Below the pieces are notes generated by a model. The model was not told the DNA's origin and did not search any database. It saw nothing but the letters and a program-made list of their open reading frames with translations. Shown piece after piece: positions 11,493 through 21,710 of a stretch of DNA of 64,000 bases. The position numbers were made by a program, and so were the translations under genes. Origin of the DNA: Haliclona indistincta (taxonomy: Eukaryota > Porifera > Demospongiae > Haplosclerida > Chalinidae); NCBI GenBank assembly GCA_964017065.1, contig OZ024792.1:2475754-2539753 (forward strand), written 5' to 3'. Position 1 is the first letter of the stretch. Each line of letters begins with the position of its first letter.

Positions 11493-14441
11493 ATGAAGAT
11501 ACTACTAACCTTGACAATGAGTAGATTTATTTGTTGCTTTCAACTACTATATGCAGTTTCGATACATCTAGCAGCATCCCTGCCACCGAGAGAAACCGTC
11601 AACTTTGATTTTGGATGGCGATTCTCCCTAGGAGATCATCAGATTGTACAATGCAGTGATGCAGACTTTCCTGTTAACTACTCTAACGTAGAATGCTTAG
11701 GACTGCACTCCTCTGGTGCTACCAATGCCGATGACTGCAGAAGCGTCTGTTGCAGTGATGTTATGTGTGAGATTTGGCAGTATGCCTCTGATAAAGGCTG
11801 CTGGATTGGTACCAGTGATGCATATGACTGTAATCACCCAAACAAGGACTGGGTAGGAGGTGGAAGGAAGACGCCAGCACCACCACCCAAGCCTGATCCC
11901 AAAGGCCCAGCCTTCACCAGCTATGATGACAGCATGTGGGAACTAGTAGATGCACCACACGACCCTATCATCAAAGGGCAGTATGATAGCAGTAATAATC
12001 GGGGGCGTGGCTACTTAGCTGGCAATATAACCTGGTATCGCAAACACTTCAACATACCCTCAGACTGGAAGGGACGAAGTATTTGGGTGTACTTTGAAGG
12101 AGTGTTCAAGACCTCAGTGATCTACTTCAATAATCAAACCATGCTCTATCATGACTCTGGTTACACTAGCTTCTCGGTTCGTCTGGACAATGCCAGCAAG
12201 GTCAACTATGGAGATGGAGCCAGCAACGAGAATGTCATAGCCATCAGAGCTGATGCCACTTATGGTTCAGGATGGTGGTATGAAGGTGGCGGTCTATATC
12301 GTCACAACTATCTCGTGGCAACTGGTCCAGTACATGCCACACCAGATGGTGTATATGCAGCATGTACTGTCACTGGAAATATAACATCTCACAGCTCTAG
12401 TGACCCTAGTCAAGGTCTATGGACTGATAAAGCCATGTTTTATCCTCAGGTGGAAGTAGCTAATGATGCGAGTACAAAAATGATGATGACAGTTGGATTT
12501 ACTTTGTATAACATGATGGGGGAAAGGATGTACAGTATATACGAAGGGCTAAACATCGATGCTGGTGCGATAATGAATGTCTCAGCTTCCTTCTTTTCAG
12601 TAATAGTAGAACTGTGGAGCATCAATCGTCCTTACCTGTACACTCTTGAAACTAAGCTGACCACCAGATACACTAATCCTGGTATGGTTCTAGATGCAGT
12701 CAATGTTACCTTCGGTGTTAGGCGCACTAAATGGGACCCAGACAGTGGCTTCTACCTCAACGATGCCCACTTCATTTGGAGAGGTTTCAACAATCACAAT
12801 GATTTTGCTGGCGTGGGTATGGCAGTTCCTGATCGTGTCAACCTGTTCCGAGCCCAGTCCATGAGAGCTGTAGGTGCCAATGCATGGGGCATGTCACACA
12901 ACCCTCCCATACCTGTCATGCTAGATATACTTGATCGTGTGGGTGTGGTCGTGTGGGATGAGAATCGTAACTTTGGTGACAATGATATTTGGGTACAAGC
13001 AGAAGGAGATATGGTAAAGCGTGATCGTAACCATCCGAGCATTATGGTTTGGTCTTTTTGTAATGAAGGTGGATGTGACCTAAATGAAGACATAGAACCG
13101 AAAATTAGTGCAGAGTTTAAAGAAATATCGTACTATTATGATTCATTTCGATCAGTTTCAGCAAATCAGAATGGTCACATAGGAGGCAGTCTCTCTAGCG
13201 TGATTGATGTGCAAGGTTTCTCTCACAGAGAAGGTAGTGTCTTTGATAGTTATCATAAGCAGTTTCCTAAAAAACCTCTGATTGGATCAGAGTGCTGTTC
13301 TTGCACTACACAAAGAGGAGAAGATTATGCCAATAATTCAGCTCCAAATCTTGGTAACTTCAATGCCAATTGCAGCAAAGCTCAAACAAAAGCTCAACTG
13401 GATCGGGAGTTTGTTGCAGGTTGTATGGTGAAGACATTGTTTGACTATTATGGCGAACCTAGCTTTGGTTGGCCGCACATTTCATCTTCGTTTGGTTCCA
13501 TAGACTTGGCAGGGTTTGCCAAGGCCTCTGCATATTGGTACAGAGCATGGTGGTTGTATAGTGGCATGCACAACACCTCTCTCAGTGGAGAGGATGTACC
13601 CATGAACCCCCCAAATCTCATAAATCCCAGAGATGTTGGCAAAATCACTCAAGACAATGCTCAACTTGGCTATCTTGTACACATAGTGCAGAGATGGGAG
13701 CCAAGACCCAATGCTACAAATTACACTATTCAAGTGTACACCAATGCACAGATGGTAGATTTGGCTGTGAATGGCAAGTCTCTTGGTCCACAGACAGTGA
13801 GTTGGCAGGGCTGGGCCGAGTGGGACAATGTGATCTATAGCAAGGGTAAAATAGAAGCAACTGCAATGGATTCCAATAAGAAGGTTGTGGCATCTCAGAC
13901 AGTGGAAACGAGTGGTCCTGCAGCCAAGGTATTGGCATATGTGGATTCACCCAATGAGGATACCGGTACAGGAAAGGCACTAGTTCTTGATGGACAAGAT
14001 GCCGGAATGGTGAGTGCTGTAGTTGTGGACTCTGGAGGACATGTGGTACCTTCATCTTTCCACAACGTTACATTCAGCATTGTGAGTGGACCAGGTCGTA
14101 TTATCGGTGTTGGCAATGGCAATCCTGCCTGTCATGATCCCAACCATGCCACATGGAGGAGTGCCTACCATGGCTTAGCTCGTGCCATTGTACAAGTGAC
14201 AGAAGATCATGCCACATCACCACATCATAAACGACGTCTAATAGAGATAGATCGTGAGGGAGGAATACGCACACGTATAATCTCACCAGATGAGAGAGGA
14301 GCCAGTGATGATAGCATAGTAGTACAGGCATCAGTGGAAGGTCTCGGTAAAGCTATAGTGGCCATTCCTGTCACCACTGACATAGAAACACACAGTGTTC
14401 TAGCTGTTGCTAACAGTTATCTGTTTATGAACTATAATTAG
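11493..14441 (+). CDS. Secreted GH2 beta-galactosidase-like enzyme, intronless
   Basis: One open frame of 982 residues. Residues ~10-29 form a signal-peptide-like hydrophobic stretch. Around 45-125 is a Cys-rich insertion (CRSVCC, CEIWQY, GCWIG) resembling PAN/apple-like inserts, followed by a Pro-rich linker. Then the GH2 jelly-roll (YRKHFNIP, WVYFEGVFKTSVIYFN, GGGLYRH), the immunoglobulin-like domain, and the TIM barrel (FWRGFNNHNDFAGVG; VGANAWGMSHNPP). The acid/base Glu is in WSFCNEGG (about residue 525) and the nucleophile in LIGSECC (about residue 600). C-terminal beta domains follow. GH2 enzymes cleave beta-linked sugars; galactosidase specificity is a guess from overall similarity to bacterial/algal types. 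Lack of introns in an intron-rich locus suggests retroposition or transfer. Alternative start at residue 9 is possible. Confidence 0.85.
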   Translation: MKILLTLTMSRFICCFQLLYAVSIHLAASLPPRETVNFDFGWRFSLGDHQIVQCSDADFPVNYSNVECLGLHSSGATNADDCRSVCCSDVMCEIWQYASDKGCWIGTSDAYDCNHPNKDWVGGGRKTPAPPPKPDPKGPAFTSYDDSMWELVDAPHDPIIKGQYDSSNNRGRGYLAGNITWYRKHFNIPSDWKGRSIWVYFEGVFKTSVIYFNNQTMLYHDSGYTSFSVRLDNASKVNYGDGASNENVIAIRADATYGSGWWYEGGGLYRHNYLVATGPVHATPDGVYAACTVTGNITSHSSSDPSQGLWTDKAMFYPQVEVANDASTKMMMTVGFTLYNMMGERMYSIYEGLNIDAGAIMNVSASFFSVIVELWSINRPYLYTLETKLTTRYTNPGMVLDAVNVTFGVRRTKWDPDSGFYLNDAHFIWRGFNNHNDFAGVGMAVPDRVNLFRAQSMRAVGANAWGMSHNPPIPVMLDILDRVGVVVWDENRNFGDNDIWVQAEGDMVKRDRNHPSIMVWSFCNEGGCDLNEDIEPKISAEFKEISYYYDSFRSVSANQNGHIGGSLSSVIDVQGFSHREGSVFDSYHKQFPKKPLIGSECCSCTTQRGEDYANNSAPNLGNFNANCSKAQTKAQLDREFVAGCMVKTLFDYYGEPSFGWPHISSSFGSIDLAGFAKASAYWYRAWWLYSGMHNTSLSGEDVPMNPPNLINPRDVGKITQDNAQLGYLVHIVQRWEPRPNATNYTIQVYTNAQMVDLAVNGKSLGPQTVSWQGWAEWDNVIYSKGKIEATAMDSNKKVVASQTVETSGPAAKVLAYVDSPNEDTGTGKALVLDGQDAGMVSAVVVDSGGHVVPSSFHNVTFSIVSGPGRIIGVGNGNPACHDPNHATWRSAYHGLARAIVQVTEDHATSPHHKRRLIEIDREGGIRTRIISPDERGASDDSIVVQASVEGLGKAIVAIPVTTDIETHSVLAVANSYLFMNYN

Positions 14442-14615
14442 CCTTGGTTTGTAAACTGCTAATGTATTTTAGTCATTGACAGTGCTTTAAACACAAATTG
14501 GTTTTCAAGATCTACCTGTATTGGAAGTTTGCGTACATACAAAGACGACATAATAACTGTACAAAATATCTTGAAAATAGTGATTTTGGCAATTAATATT
14601 ATTATAAAGCAGTGC

Positions 14616-15178
14616 ATCCAGGACTAAATGGAGATCTACCACTCAGATGACCGATGGCTATGGTCTGCCCGAACTGTACAATACCTAGTTCACTCTTTAT
14701 TTATTTATTATTATTTATTTTATTATTAATTTATTTTCTTTAATATGTTTTCCCTTCATTTCATTCCTTTTAGTATTATTGTTTTGTGTTCATTGTTACG
14801 TCTAAGTGTCTTAGTATTACATCTTAGTGCACTTCTTGTTCTTTTCCTTTGCTATTTACCGTCATAGGCAAGAGGAAAAATGAAAAATACATGAAAGAAA
14901 AAAAAATATTTGCACTAAGATGTAATACTAGATGTAACAACAATTACAAAACAATTACTAAATTTATGCTGGAGTTAATAAGCAATGAAAGAAAAAAGAG
15001 AGAAGAAAGAAAAAATAAATCATTTCTCTATCATGTATAATCATTATGTTGTGTTCTGTTTTTTGTTGATAATAATATTATAAAAATTGATAAATAAAGA
15101 GTGAACTAGGTATTGTACAGTTCGGGCAGACCATAGCCATCGGTCATCTGAGTGATAGATCTCCATTTAGTCCTGGAT
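14616..15178. mobile_element. Foldback element with ~90 bp inverted arms
   Basis: The left arm (about 14616-14708, starting ATCCAGGACTAAATGG) is repeated almost exactly as reverse complement at about 15086-15178. Between them a second, looser inverted repeat (about 14797-14838 against 14911-14940) would extend the hairpin. The interior is AT-rich with no convincing gene. The sequence ATTATAAAGCAGTGCAT just left of the element recurs at about 15347-15363. Confidence 0.65.
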
Positions 15179-16335
15179 CCACGCAAGCACAGGTTTGTAG
15201 CCCGCACCATAGCGAATTGTAATCGTACTTTAACCCACTTCATCACACAAGAGTAGGGTTTTTTCCAGCTACTTTGTTCCAGATGAACAAACCCTAACTC
15301 TGTTCTTTTCCTTTGCTATTTTAATAGTTAACAAGTTACGGGTCTCATTATAAAGCAGTGCATGCTGGTGAATACTACTCAAAGTGAAATCATGTTAGTA
15401 TCTTTAGCTACTATTTTAATTGTTGGTGCAATTTGTGTCGTCAACAAAAAACTCAGCTATTTTCCTGACCCCATGCGTCAACCAATCATCATTGCAGTCA
15501 CTCAGTTTGGGAACACAGACCAGCTTTATGAGCACTGGGTCTTATCTACCACAGGAGAAAACATCATTACAGACATTGTCATAATCCTATTACACTGTAT
15601 TTTGTGAATTTGCCTTTTTACCACAATCTCGAACCTAAGTGTTTTTCCGTATTACAGTCAACAGAGATGTGCTAGGTATAAGTACAACCAGCTGATCATA
15701 GAAAATATGGACTGGGCTGTGTCTCACAAGAGAAATGACTAAAAGATGGTGCTCCAAAAGATGCTGGTTTTTTTTAGCAATTCACATAAGCATGGATAGT
15801 TGTGAGCAAGTTATTTCAAAAGAATCTTGCACCTGATGCATGCATGTTTGCTGTTCATCTTATGTGGAGTGTGTGGTTTTGTAGACAATACACACATTAT
15901 TCATTGTTCCTCCTCTTCTATCACTGATTGAGCTAGGTCACACTGACTTTATTGTATGGAAAATCAAGCTATTCACCCTGAAGGATGTTTTTAAATGCAA
16001 TCTTGCACCTGGTGTTTTTCACTAACTATAGTATTATTAAAACTGAAGTCTATAGAATATTGGTGGTGCTAACAAGTTTTACTTTTGTCTTCATTGTTGT
16101 CAATAGCAGTCTATTCATGTAAGTGCTTTTATTATACATTCTTTTGATCAAGCTCACGATTTTTTAATACTTAGTTGAACACAGCTGCTTGCAGGAAATG
16201 CTTCGAATGTCCACGACTATGAAATGGTTGAAATGGTTTATTTTCCGTGCATGCTTATCCAAAAAATTAAACATACTTTTCTGCTACAATGGACAGCACA
16301 TGTATGTACGCACCATGCTGCAGGAAAATGTGCAA
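15179..16335. other. Intergenic with duplicated relics (ribokinase exon, orphan promoter)
   Basis: About 15480-15545 matches the last exon of the ribokinase gene (block around ATCATCATTGCA...CACTCAGTTTG...AACACAGACCAGC). At 15677 a copy of the family core promoter (TATAAGTACAACCAGCTG) occurs without a gene after it. A block at about 15770-16020 recurs at 16905-17180. No intact gene is seen. Confidence 0.6.
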
Positions 16336-16836
16336 AAGGGACTGGTAACTCAGCTGGTGATAGTATCCGCTATTGTGATCTTGGTGGTTGCTGTTATAGC
16401 TACCACTGCTGGGGTTGTATCAGGCACACAATCCACTAGTCAAGAGTCACAGAAAAGTGGCTTGAGTATAACTTTGAACACTCTCGATGAGCTATACGTG
16501 GGCAGTACAATAGCGAGGCAATGGCTGGAGGAATTAACTTCGATATCAAAGCTACTGTAAATTATTTGTGTTCCTCTTAATCACAACACAAAACGGCACT
16601 GCAGTGGTGATAGTACTCCACTATTTCAAAACGTCCATGACAATGTTCATTACAGACGAATATGAGTACTCAAGAGAGTGTATCTGGTAATAAACGAAAT
16701 TTCGCAGAATATCTCATTCTGAATGATATGGTCAAATCAATAATGAAAAAAGAGAATATGACTGATGATGCCCTTCAGCACATGGACAATAAGACAGTGG
16801 ATAAAGTACGTCAGTCTTCACTTCATTTGCAATAAC
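16336..16836 (+). pseudogene. PLA2-like family pseudogene, 3' truncated
   Basis: Similarity to the family begins in the transmembrane segment (LVIVSAIVILVVAVIA) and continues with several frame changes through the ectodomain to the block encoding DNKTVDKVRQSSL, then stops abruptly near 16834. The N-terminal exon region is replaced by unrelated sequence and the Cys-rich domain is absent. Confidence 0.75.
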
Positions 16837-17837
16837 TATGTTATTGACTGGGCTGTGTCTCACAAGAAATATGACTAGTTATATAGTGCTCAAAAAGATG
16901 TTGATTTTGAGCAATTCTCATAAGCATAGATATAATAGTTGTGAGTACAATGCATGAAGTTATTTCAAAAGAATCTTGCACCTGATGCATGCATGTTTAT
17001 ATTGCTGTTCATCTTATATGGAGTGTGTGGTTTTCACCATGTAGACAATACACACATTATTCATCGTTCCTCCCCTTCCAGTGAATGATTGTGCTAGGTC
17101 ACACTGACTTTATATTGTATGGAAAATCAAGCTATTCACACTGAAGGATGTTTTTATAATACAATTCTGCACCTGGTGTTTTCAGTAACTACAGAGATAT
17201 GCTGGCAATATGTACCACCTGGATCACAAAGAGTCACTTGTTTTTATATTATGGACCGGTCTTGATAGTCGTGAGTACTATGTAGTACCATGCACCTCCA
17301 TGTTGTGTGAATATTATCAGGTTCATATTCAGTACAATATGGAGCTCATCAAAACTGAATTTGATTGGTCAACATCATGATTCTGGTCTTGAAATTTCTA
17401 TGCAAGATCTTCGAAAACCGCTGTACCAGCACATATTATTATAATAAAATTAATAATAATTAATATTCATGACTCATCCTCTTCATTAGTGGTATGGAAT
17501 GACTTTAGTACAGTCTCTGTTATGTAAGTGTGCTTGTGTGTTTCATTATCTCCTGAAACTATTATTAAAATAATCATTAATATATCCTGCATCTGCAGCC
17601 TTATATTATCCATAATTAGTAACATTCAGCATCTTATCACTCAGCATTATCATTCTTCTGTATTCTGTTCCGTTTCATTGCTTTTGTTGATAATAATAAT
17701 GATAATACAATAAAACAAATTATTACTTTCTCTTCATTGTTTACTCACATACATTGTATCTTATCAAATTCTCTGTGTCATCAATACAACATGTACCATA
17801 GCTGGAGATTGGTCAGGCCACGCCTAACTATGCTGGG
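16837..17837. other. Intergenic duplicated flank sequence
   Basis: Contains the second copy of a block also at 15770-16020, and a short relic of a family start (ATGGACCGGTCTTGATAGTC at about 17254). The region around 17390-17470 resembles, in inverse orientation, sequence at 23160-23290. AT-rich; no supported gene. Confidence 0.5.
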
Positions 17838-17856
17838 TATAAGTATAACCAGCTGG
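17838..17856 (+). promoter_or_regulatory. TATA-like core promoter of short-type PLA2-like gene
   Basis: TATAAGTATAACCAGCTGG followed by ATCATAGAA lies 83 bp before the start codon. Nearly the same string precedes the copies at 10682 (10634) and 27349 (27282), plus an orphan at 15677. Conservation while surrounding sequence has diverged supports a core promoter. Confidence 0.55.
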
Positions 17857-17920
17857 ATCATAGAAGGGTCACTTGCATTGCGACTTGCGAGCCGGTCACT
17901 TCACTCACTTGCAATACGTT

Positions 17921-18778
17921 ATGGACGGGTCTTCTAATAGTCAGTATCACAATAAGTATCGTTCACTTGAAGATGATGAGGAAACCAAAGCTACCAAACC
18001 GACTCGGCGACGAAAGGCTGTTCTAATAGCTCTGGTGATAGTAGCTGCTATTGTGATCTTGGTGGTTGCTGTTATAGCTATTATAGCTATTATAGGAATT
18101 GTGTCAGGCACACGATCCACTAGCTGTAGCTACAACCAGAATGCATTTAATAGTGCAAATGGGAAGTACAATGAGTCGGGAGTTGGAGGAATCACTTTCA
18201 TAAGTGTAATAGACGCATCCTCAGTGTCCCTCTCAATAACGACACAAATTGGCACTCTAGTGGTATATCTACTCCATTCCACAAAGACGTCCATGACAAT
18301 GGTCATTGCAGAAAATGAAAATTTTTTGGTACTTGAGAGTGAATTGGACAACAAGCACAATTTTGCAGAATATCTGATTCCTAAGAACAGTACTGAAATG
18401 GTCGAATCGATGATAAACAATGGAGAGAAAATGACTGATGATGTCCTTCAGCACATGGACAATAAGACAGTGGATAAAGTACGTCAGTCTTCACTTCAGA
18501 AGCTAGCTATGAGCAATGTAGCAACATTAATCATCAATGCAGTTACATGTACTGGAGGTTCGCAATCTCCAGCAGCAGAAGTGTTCACCACGTTTGCATT
18601 GCAGCTCAAGAATGCTCGAGCAAGCTCAAGTCAGTGTGATGCATCATGTCCAGACACTCCAGTGTTCTGCCGTTCACATGACCAGTGTTGCAAGGACTAT
18701 GGCTACCTAACGTTTACTTGTTTCTCAGCAACATGGATATGGCCTTATTCATTATGTTCAGATACTTTCACATGCTAG
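17921..18778 (+). CDS. Type II membrane protein with short PLA2-like domain, copy 1
   Basis: Single exon, 285 residues; the start at MDGSSNSQYH is preferred over upstream in-frame starts because it is shared with the copies at 10682 and 27349. Cytoplasmic tail 1-34 ends in RRRK; TM helix about 35-63 (VLIALVIVAAIVILVVAVIAI). Ectodomain with sequons and a single VTCTGG cysteine; then the C-terminus CDASC, VFCRSHDQCC, TFTC, and terminal FTC. Compared with the 344-residue gene at 4387 it lacks the calcium-loop segment and 8 of 16 cysteines, yet keeps the C-x-x-H-D-x-C-C core. That makes calcium-dependent lipase activity doubtful. Followed by a (CA)n tract at 18823-18866. Confidence 0.85.
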   Translation: MDGSSNSQYHNKYRSLEDDEETKATKPTRRRKAVLIALVIVAAIVILVVAVIAIIAIIGIVSGTRSTSCSYNQNAFNSANGKYNESGVGGITFISVIDASSVSLSITTQIGTLVVYLLHSTKTSMTMVIAENENFLVLESELDNKHNFAEYLIPKNSTEMVESMINNGEKMTDDVLQHMDNKTVDKVRQSSLQKLAMSNVATLIINAVTCTGGSQSPAAEVFTTFALQLKNARASSSQCDASCPDTPVFCRSHDQCCKDYGYLTFTCFSATWIWPYSLCSDTFTC

Positions 18779-19423
18779 ACACTAGTTCACAGTATACGAC
18801 TGTTTTCCAGTCACTATAATACACACACACACACACACACACACAGTCACACACACACACACACTGTATCACATTCACAGTAGCTGCTTGATCATTGTTA
18901 TTGTAAAACCTTCAAGTTCAATTATTATTCAGTAAAGTGTTTAGTTTGCCTGATACTGGTGAATGCTACTCAAAGTGTAATCGTGTTACTATTAGCACTC
19001 TTGCTATTAGGGAGGCACGGTGGTGACTTCCTATGTAGGGTTGAACGGAAAAACAAGATGGCGGCTACATACAATGTATTAGCGTTCAAACCAGGTTCAA
19101 ACGCTGATATTTCGCCTGGTGATGAATTTTATACGTCCAAAGACACTTAGACGTTGCCCCATCTTACAATAGCAAGGAGATTGCTCGAAATTCTTGCTTC
19201 TTCTTCTTTCTTCAGCGCGCCTAGGCCTAGCGCCTTTACGCAAGCGGTGCCGAGACCAAAACACTCACGAACAGTCGTGAAATTCTCCGGTGCCTTTTGA
19301 ACTTAGTTTTTAGCGAAACGGCGATATAAATTCCGCGATTTCTCGATCGTGTTCCATTGACAGCTACACACATGTAAGTGTTAGTCGCCATTATTGTGAT
19401 TGCGCAATACGCACGTGACCAAG
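18779..19423. other. Intergenic; (CA)n repeat and possible orphan exon
   Basis: Holds a CA/AC microsatellite (18823-18866) and a GC-richer stretch around 19050-19330 with an ATG in good context at 19052 opening a 32-codon frame (MAATYNVLAF...). It could be a first exon, but nothing links it to a gene. Not annotated as coding. Confidence 0.4.
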
Positions 19424-19777
19424 TAGTCTAGCAGCTAACCCTCCCGCCTACTGATAATTGGATGGACGGCGGAGAGGGTCTAGCAAACATTGCCATTCAT
19501 AGTTTTCAACTGACCAATCAGATTCGTAATGAATATCATTTTTCTCCCAGAGGAAAATGATATTCATTCTTCGTGGCTTTGTTATTATTATGAATATGAT
19601 TAAACATGCAGCTGAACTAGAAGCAGTGTATACACGCGGTTGGAGGCAACGCCCAGCTAATCGTAACGCGGTTTACTTCATTATTATTCATTAAAAATCA
19701 ATGAATGGCAATGTTTGCTAGACCCTCTCCGCCGTCCATCCAATTATCAGTAGGCGGGAGGGTTAGCTGCTAGACTA
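19424..19777. mobile_element. MITE, 354 bp, with 77-bp perfect inverted repeats
   Basis: Termini TAGTCTAGCAGCTAACCC and reverse complement; the arms are identical for about 77 bp each. A perfect 9-bp target duplication GTGACCAAG lies at 19415-19423 and 19778-19786. Long TIRs and 9-bp duplication fit a Mutator-like MITE. Arm identity implies recent insertion. Interior holds a smaller palindrome around 19530-19580. Confidence 0.85.
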
Positions 19778-20394
19778 GTGACCAAGCAGTGGTTATCGCC
19801 GCGCGCTCGCGCCGTATGGATAGCTAGCCTCGTCCCCAGGCCCCGCCTATTGAGTGGGTGGTGGACGGCGTGTAGGGTTAACGAGTTAGATCAGACCGCG
19901 CATCACGTGAGGCCATGCCATGCGTTCCATGATCCAGGGCAGCTACACGCATGCTCGACAGTTTGAGCGCACGAGCAGCTACAGGTAAAGGCGCGACTAG
20001 AGATCCCCATCCCACCTGTCCCCGGTTACATTCGGGTTGGCAATTTTTTTTCTCTCCACCTGTGTGTGCTCATGGGTGTGACTATTCGAGGCCGTGAAGG
20101 GGAAGCTTCTGGGGTCCACAACTGACACTGCGGACCCCGTAAACCCTCAAGTACCCGCTATTCGTTAGAGGGCGGGGTAGGAACGCCCACTTCCGGTCTC
20201 GATAATCGCCAAACCCTGTATGGAAACAGGACAGGTGTAGCATGCCCCGCAATTATGTAGATGACATGAGTTAACAGATTCTACTGCTCAAGATCTTGAG
20301 CAGTAATATTCATGGATCATGGGCTGGGTTTGATCGTGAATAATTGGGGCGAGCCCCATGCTGCTCGAAAGCGCTCCCCCGCGAGCTATCTATC
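19778..20394. other. Intergenic; solo MITE end
   Basis: A single end of the TAGCCTCGTCCCCAGG family starts at about 19827; no matching right end was found nearby, so this is a truncated copy. The rest is GC-richer than average without a supported gene. Confidence 0.45.
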
Positions 20395-21296
20395 TAGCCT
20401 AGTACCTAGTCGTTAAATTAACCTAGTCGTTAATTAATGAGTTTTTGTCAAAATTTGCAAATCTGGCTAGAAATGCTCCGAAAGTGTTGAAAATGAACTC
20501 TAAGTGTTATAAATATCATTTTGAGACAGTTTCTGTAAGAAATAGAGGGTGAAGGATTTCAAGGTGCTTAACCCTTTAATTACTAAATTATCTTGCTGAA
20601 ATTTTAACCTCGTAAATGCTGACCACTTCTCTCGTGAATATCTCGTGTGTCTTTTGTGCTACTGGTCTCAAATTTGCGTCCTTTTACGCCAGTGAGTAGC
20701 CGCAATTGCCCACACTCAAGTCAGTCAATATGCCCCTCCCACTTCGAAAGTGAAGCCGATAAAGTGCAACGGCCTCGTCAAATTTTGCTCAAAGTTAGTA
20801 CTTTGGGGCTGGATACTGAAAAGTACACACAAATAGCAGTGGTTTTGGTGAGTGCAAAATGTAGCCCAGATCATAGAGAATGTCCAAAAATGTGTTTCCG
20901 AGCACCCTGAAGCCATAAAATGTCCCAATTTTCTTGGCAGCCATTTTGTTTTTCCTAAAATGTTGTGAATTTTGCACTGAAGCCATAGAAATGCCGAAGC
21001 CAATACGTTTAGCGCAGGGGGCGCGCCGAAAACCGGTCAATTTTATGCGGTTATTTGTATTCTTCAATTTGGCTTAATTTCGGAATATTTTAACACTTTT
21101 TGATAAAGTTATGGTGTCTGAAGTATGTACATGTATGTCGCCAAAAGGCGACAATAGGGGTTAAAGGGTTAAACCTAGTCGTTAACCTAGTCGTTAAATT
21201 AACCTAGTCGTTAATAAATTAACCTAGTCGTTAAATTAACCTAGTACCTAGTCGTTAAAGTACCTCGGCGCTCTATTTGGCGCCGAGGTACTAGGC
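20395..21296. repeat. Complex repeat bounded by CCTAGTCGTTAA tandem units
   Basis: Short tandem units of AACCTAGTCGTTAAATT occur at both sides (about 20399-20440 and 21168-21258). The outer ends AGCCTAGTACCTAG and GGTACTAGGCTAGC are inverted, and GGTACCTCGGCGC-type hairpin sequence lies at the right. Inside, TTAACCCTTTAA and its complement near 20569 and 21160 suggest a second nested inverted repeat. No coding sequence recognised. Confidence 0.5.
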
Positions 21297-21369
21297 TAGC
21301 TATCTATCTATCTATGTATGCGTACGTCATTCCGTAAATGCCCCCGCGTTGTAATTCACCGGATAGTTT

Positions 21370-21710
21370 CAATTTTACTCAACTGAGACTGAGCAAGCGC
21401 AAGCGCAAAGAGAAGGAGCATGACGATCGACGTGATGCAGAGACTGAAGAACAGAGATAGGTTAGGCTAGAAAGAAGAAGCACGAGCGACGTGATGTCAG
21501 AGAGACTGAAGAACAGAGAGAGGTTAGGCCAGAGAGAAGGAGCATGAGCGACGTGATGCAGAGACTGAAGAATTACAGAGAGCGGTTAGGCTACAGCAAA
21601 TGAGACCAAAGAACAGAGAGAGCATAGGCTGCAGCAAATGAAAGAGATGCAGCATGAACGACGTGGTGCAGAGACTGAGGAACAGAGAGAGGACAAGCTG
21701 CAGTAGATCT
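21370..21710 (+). repeat. Degenerate coding-type repeat (R-D-A-E-T-E-E-Q-R units)
   Basis: Five or so units of about 60-75 bp contain GACGTGATGCAGAGACTGAAGAACAG variants and read in part as RDAETEEQR-type peptide repeats, with stops and frameshifts. The repeat resembles the minus-strand peptide repeats at 1708-1992. Such arrays occur in transposon-encoded proteins; which kind is not determinable here. Confidence 0.4.
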
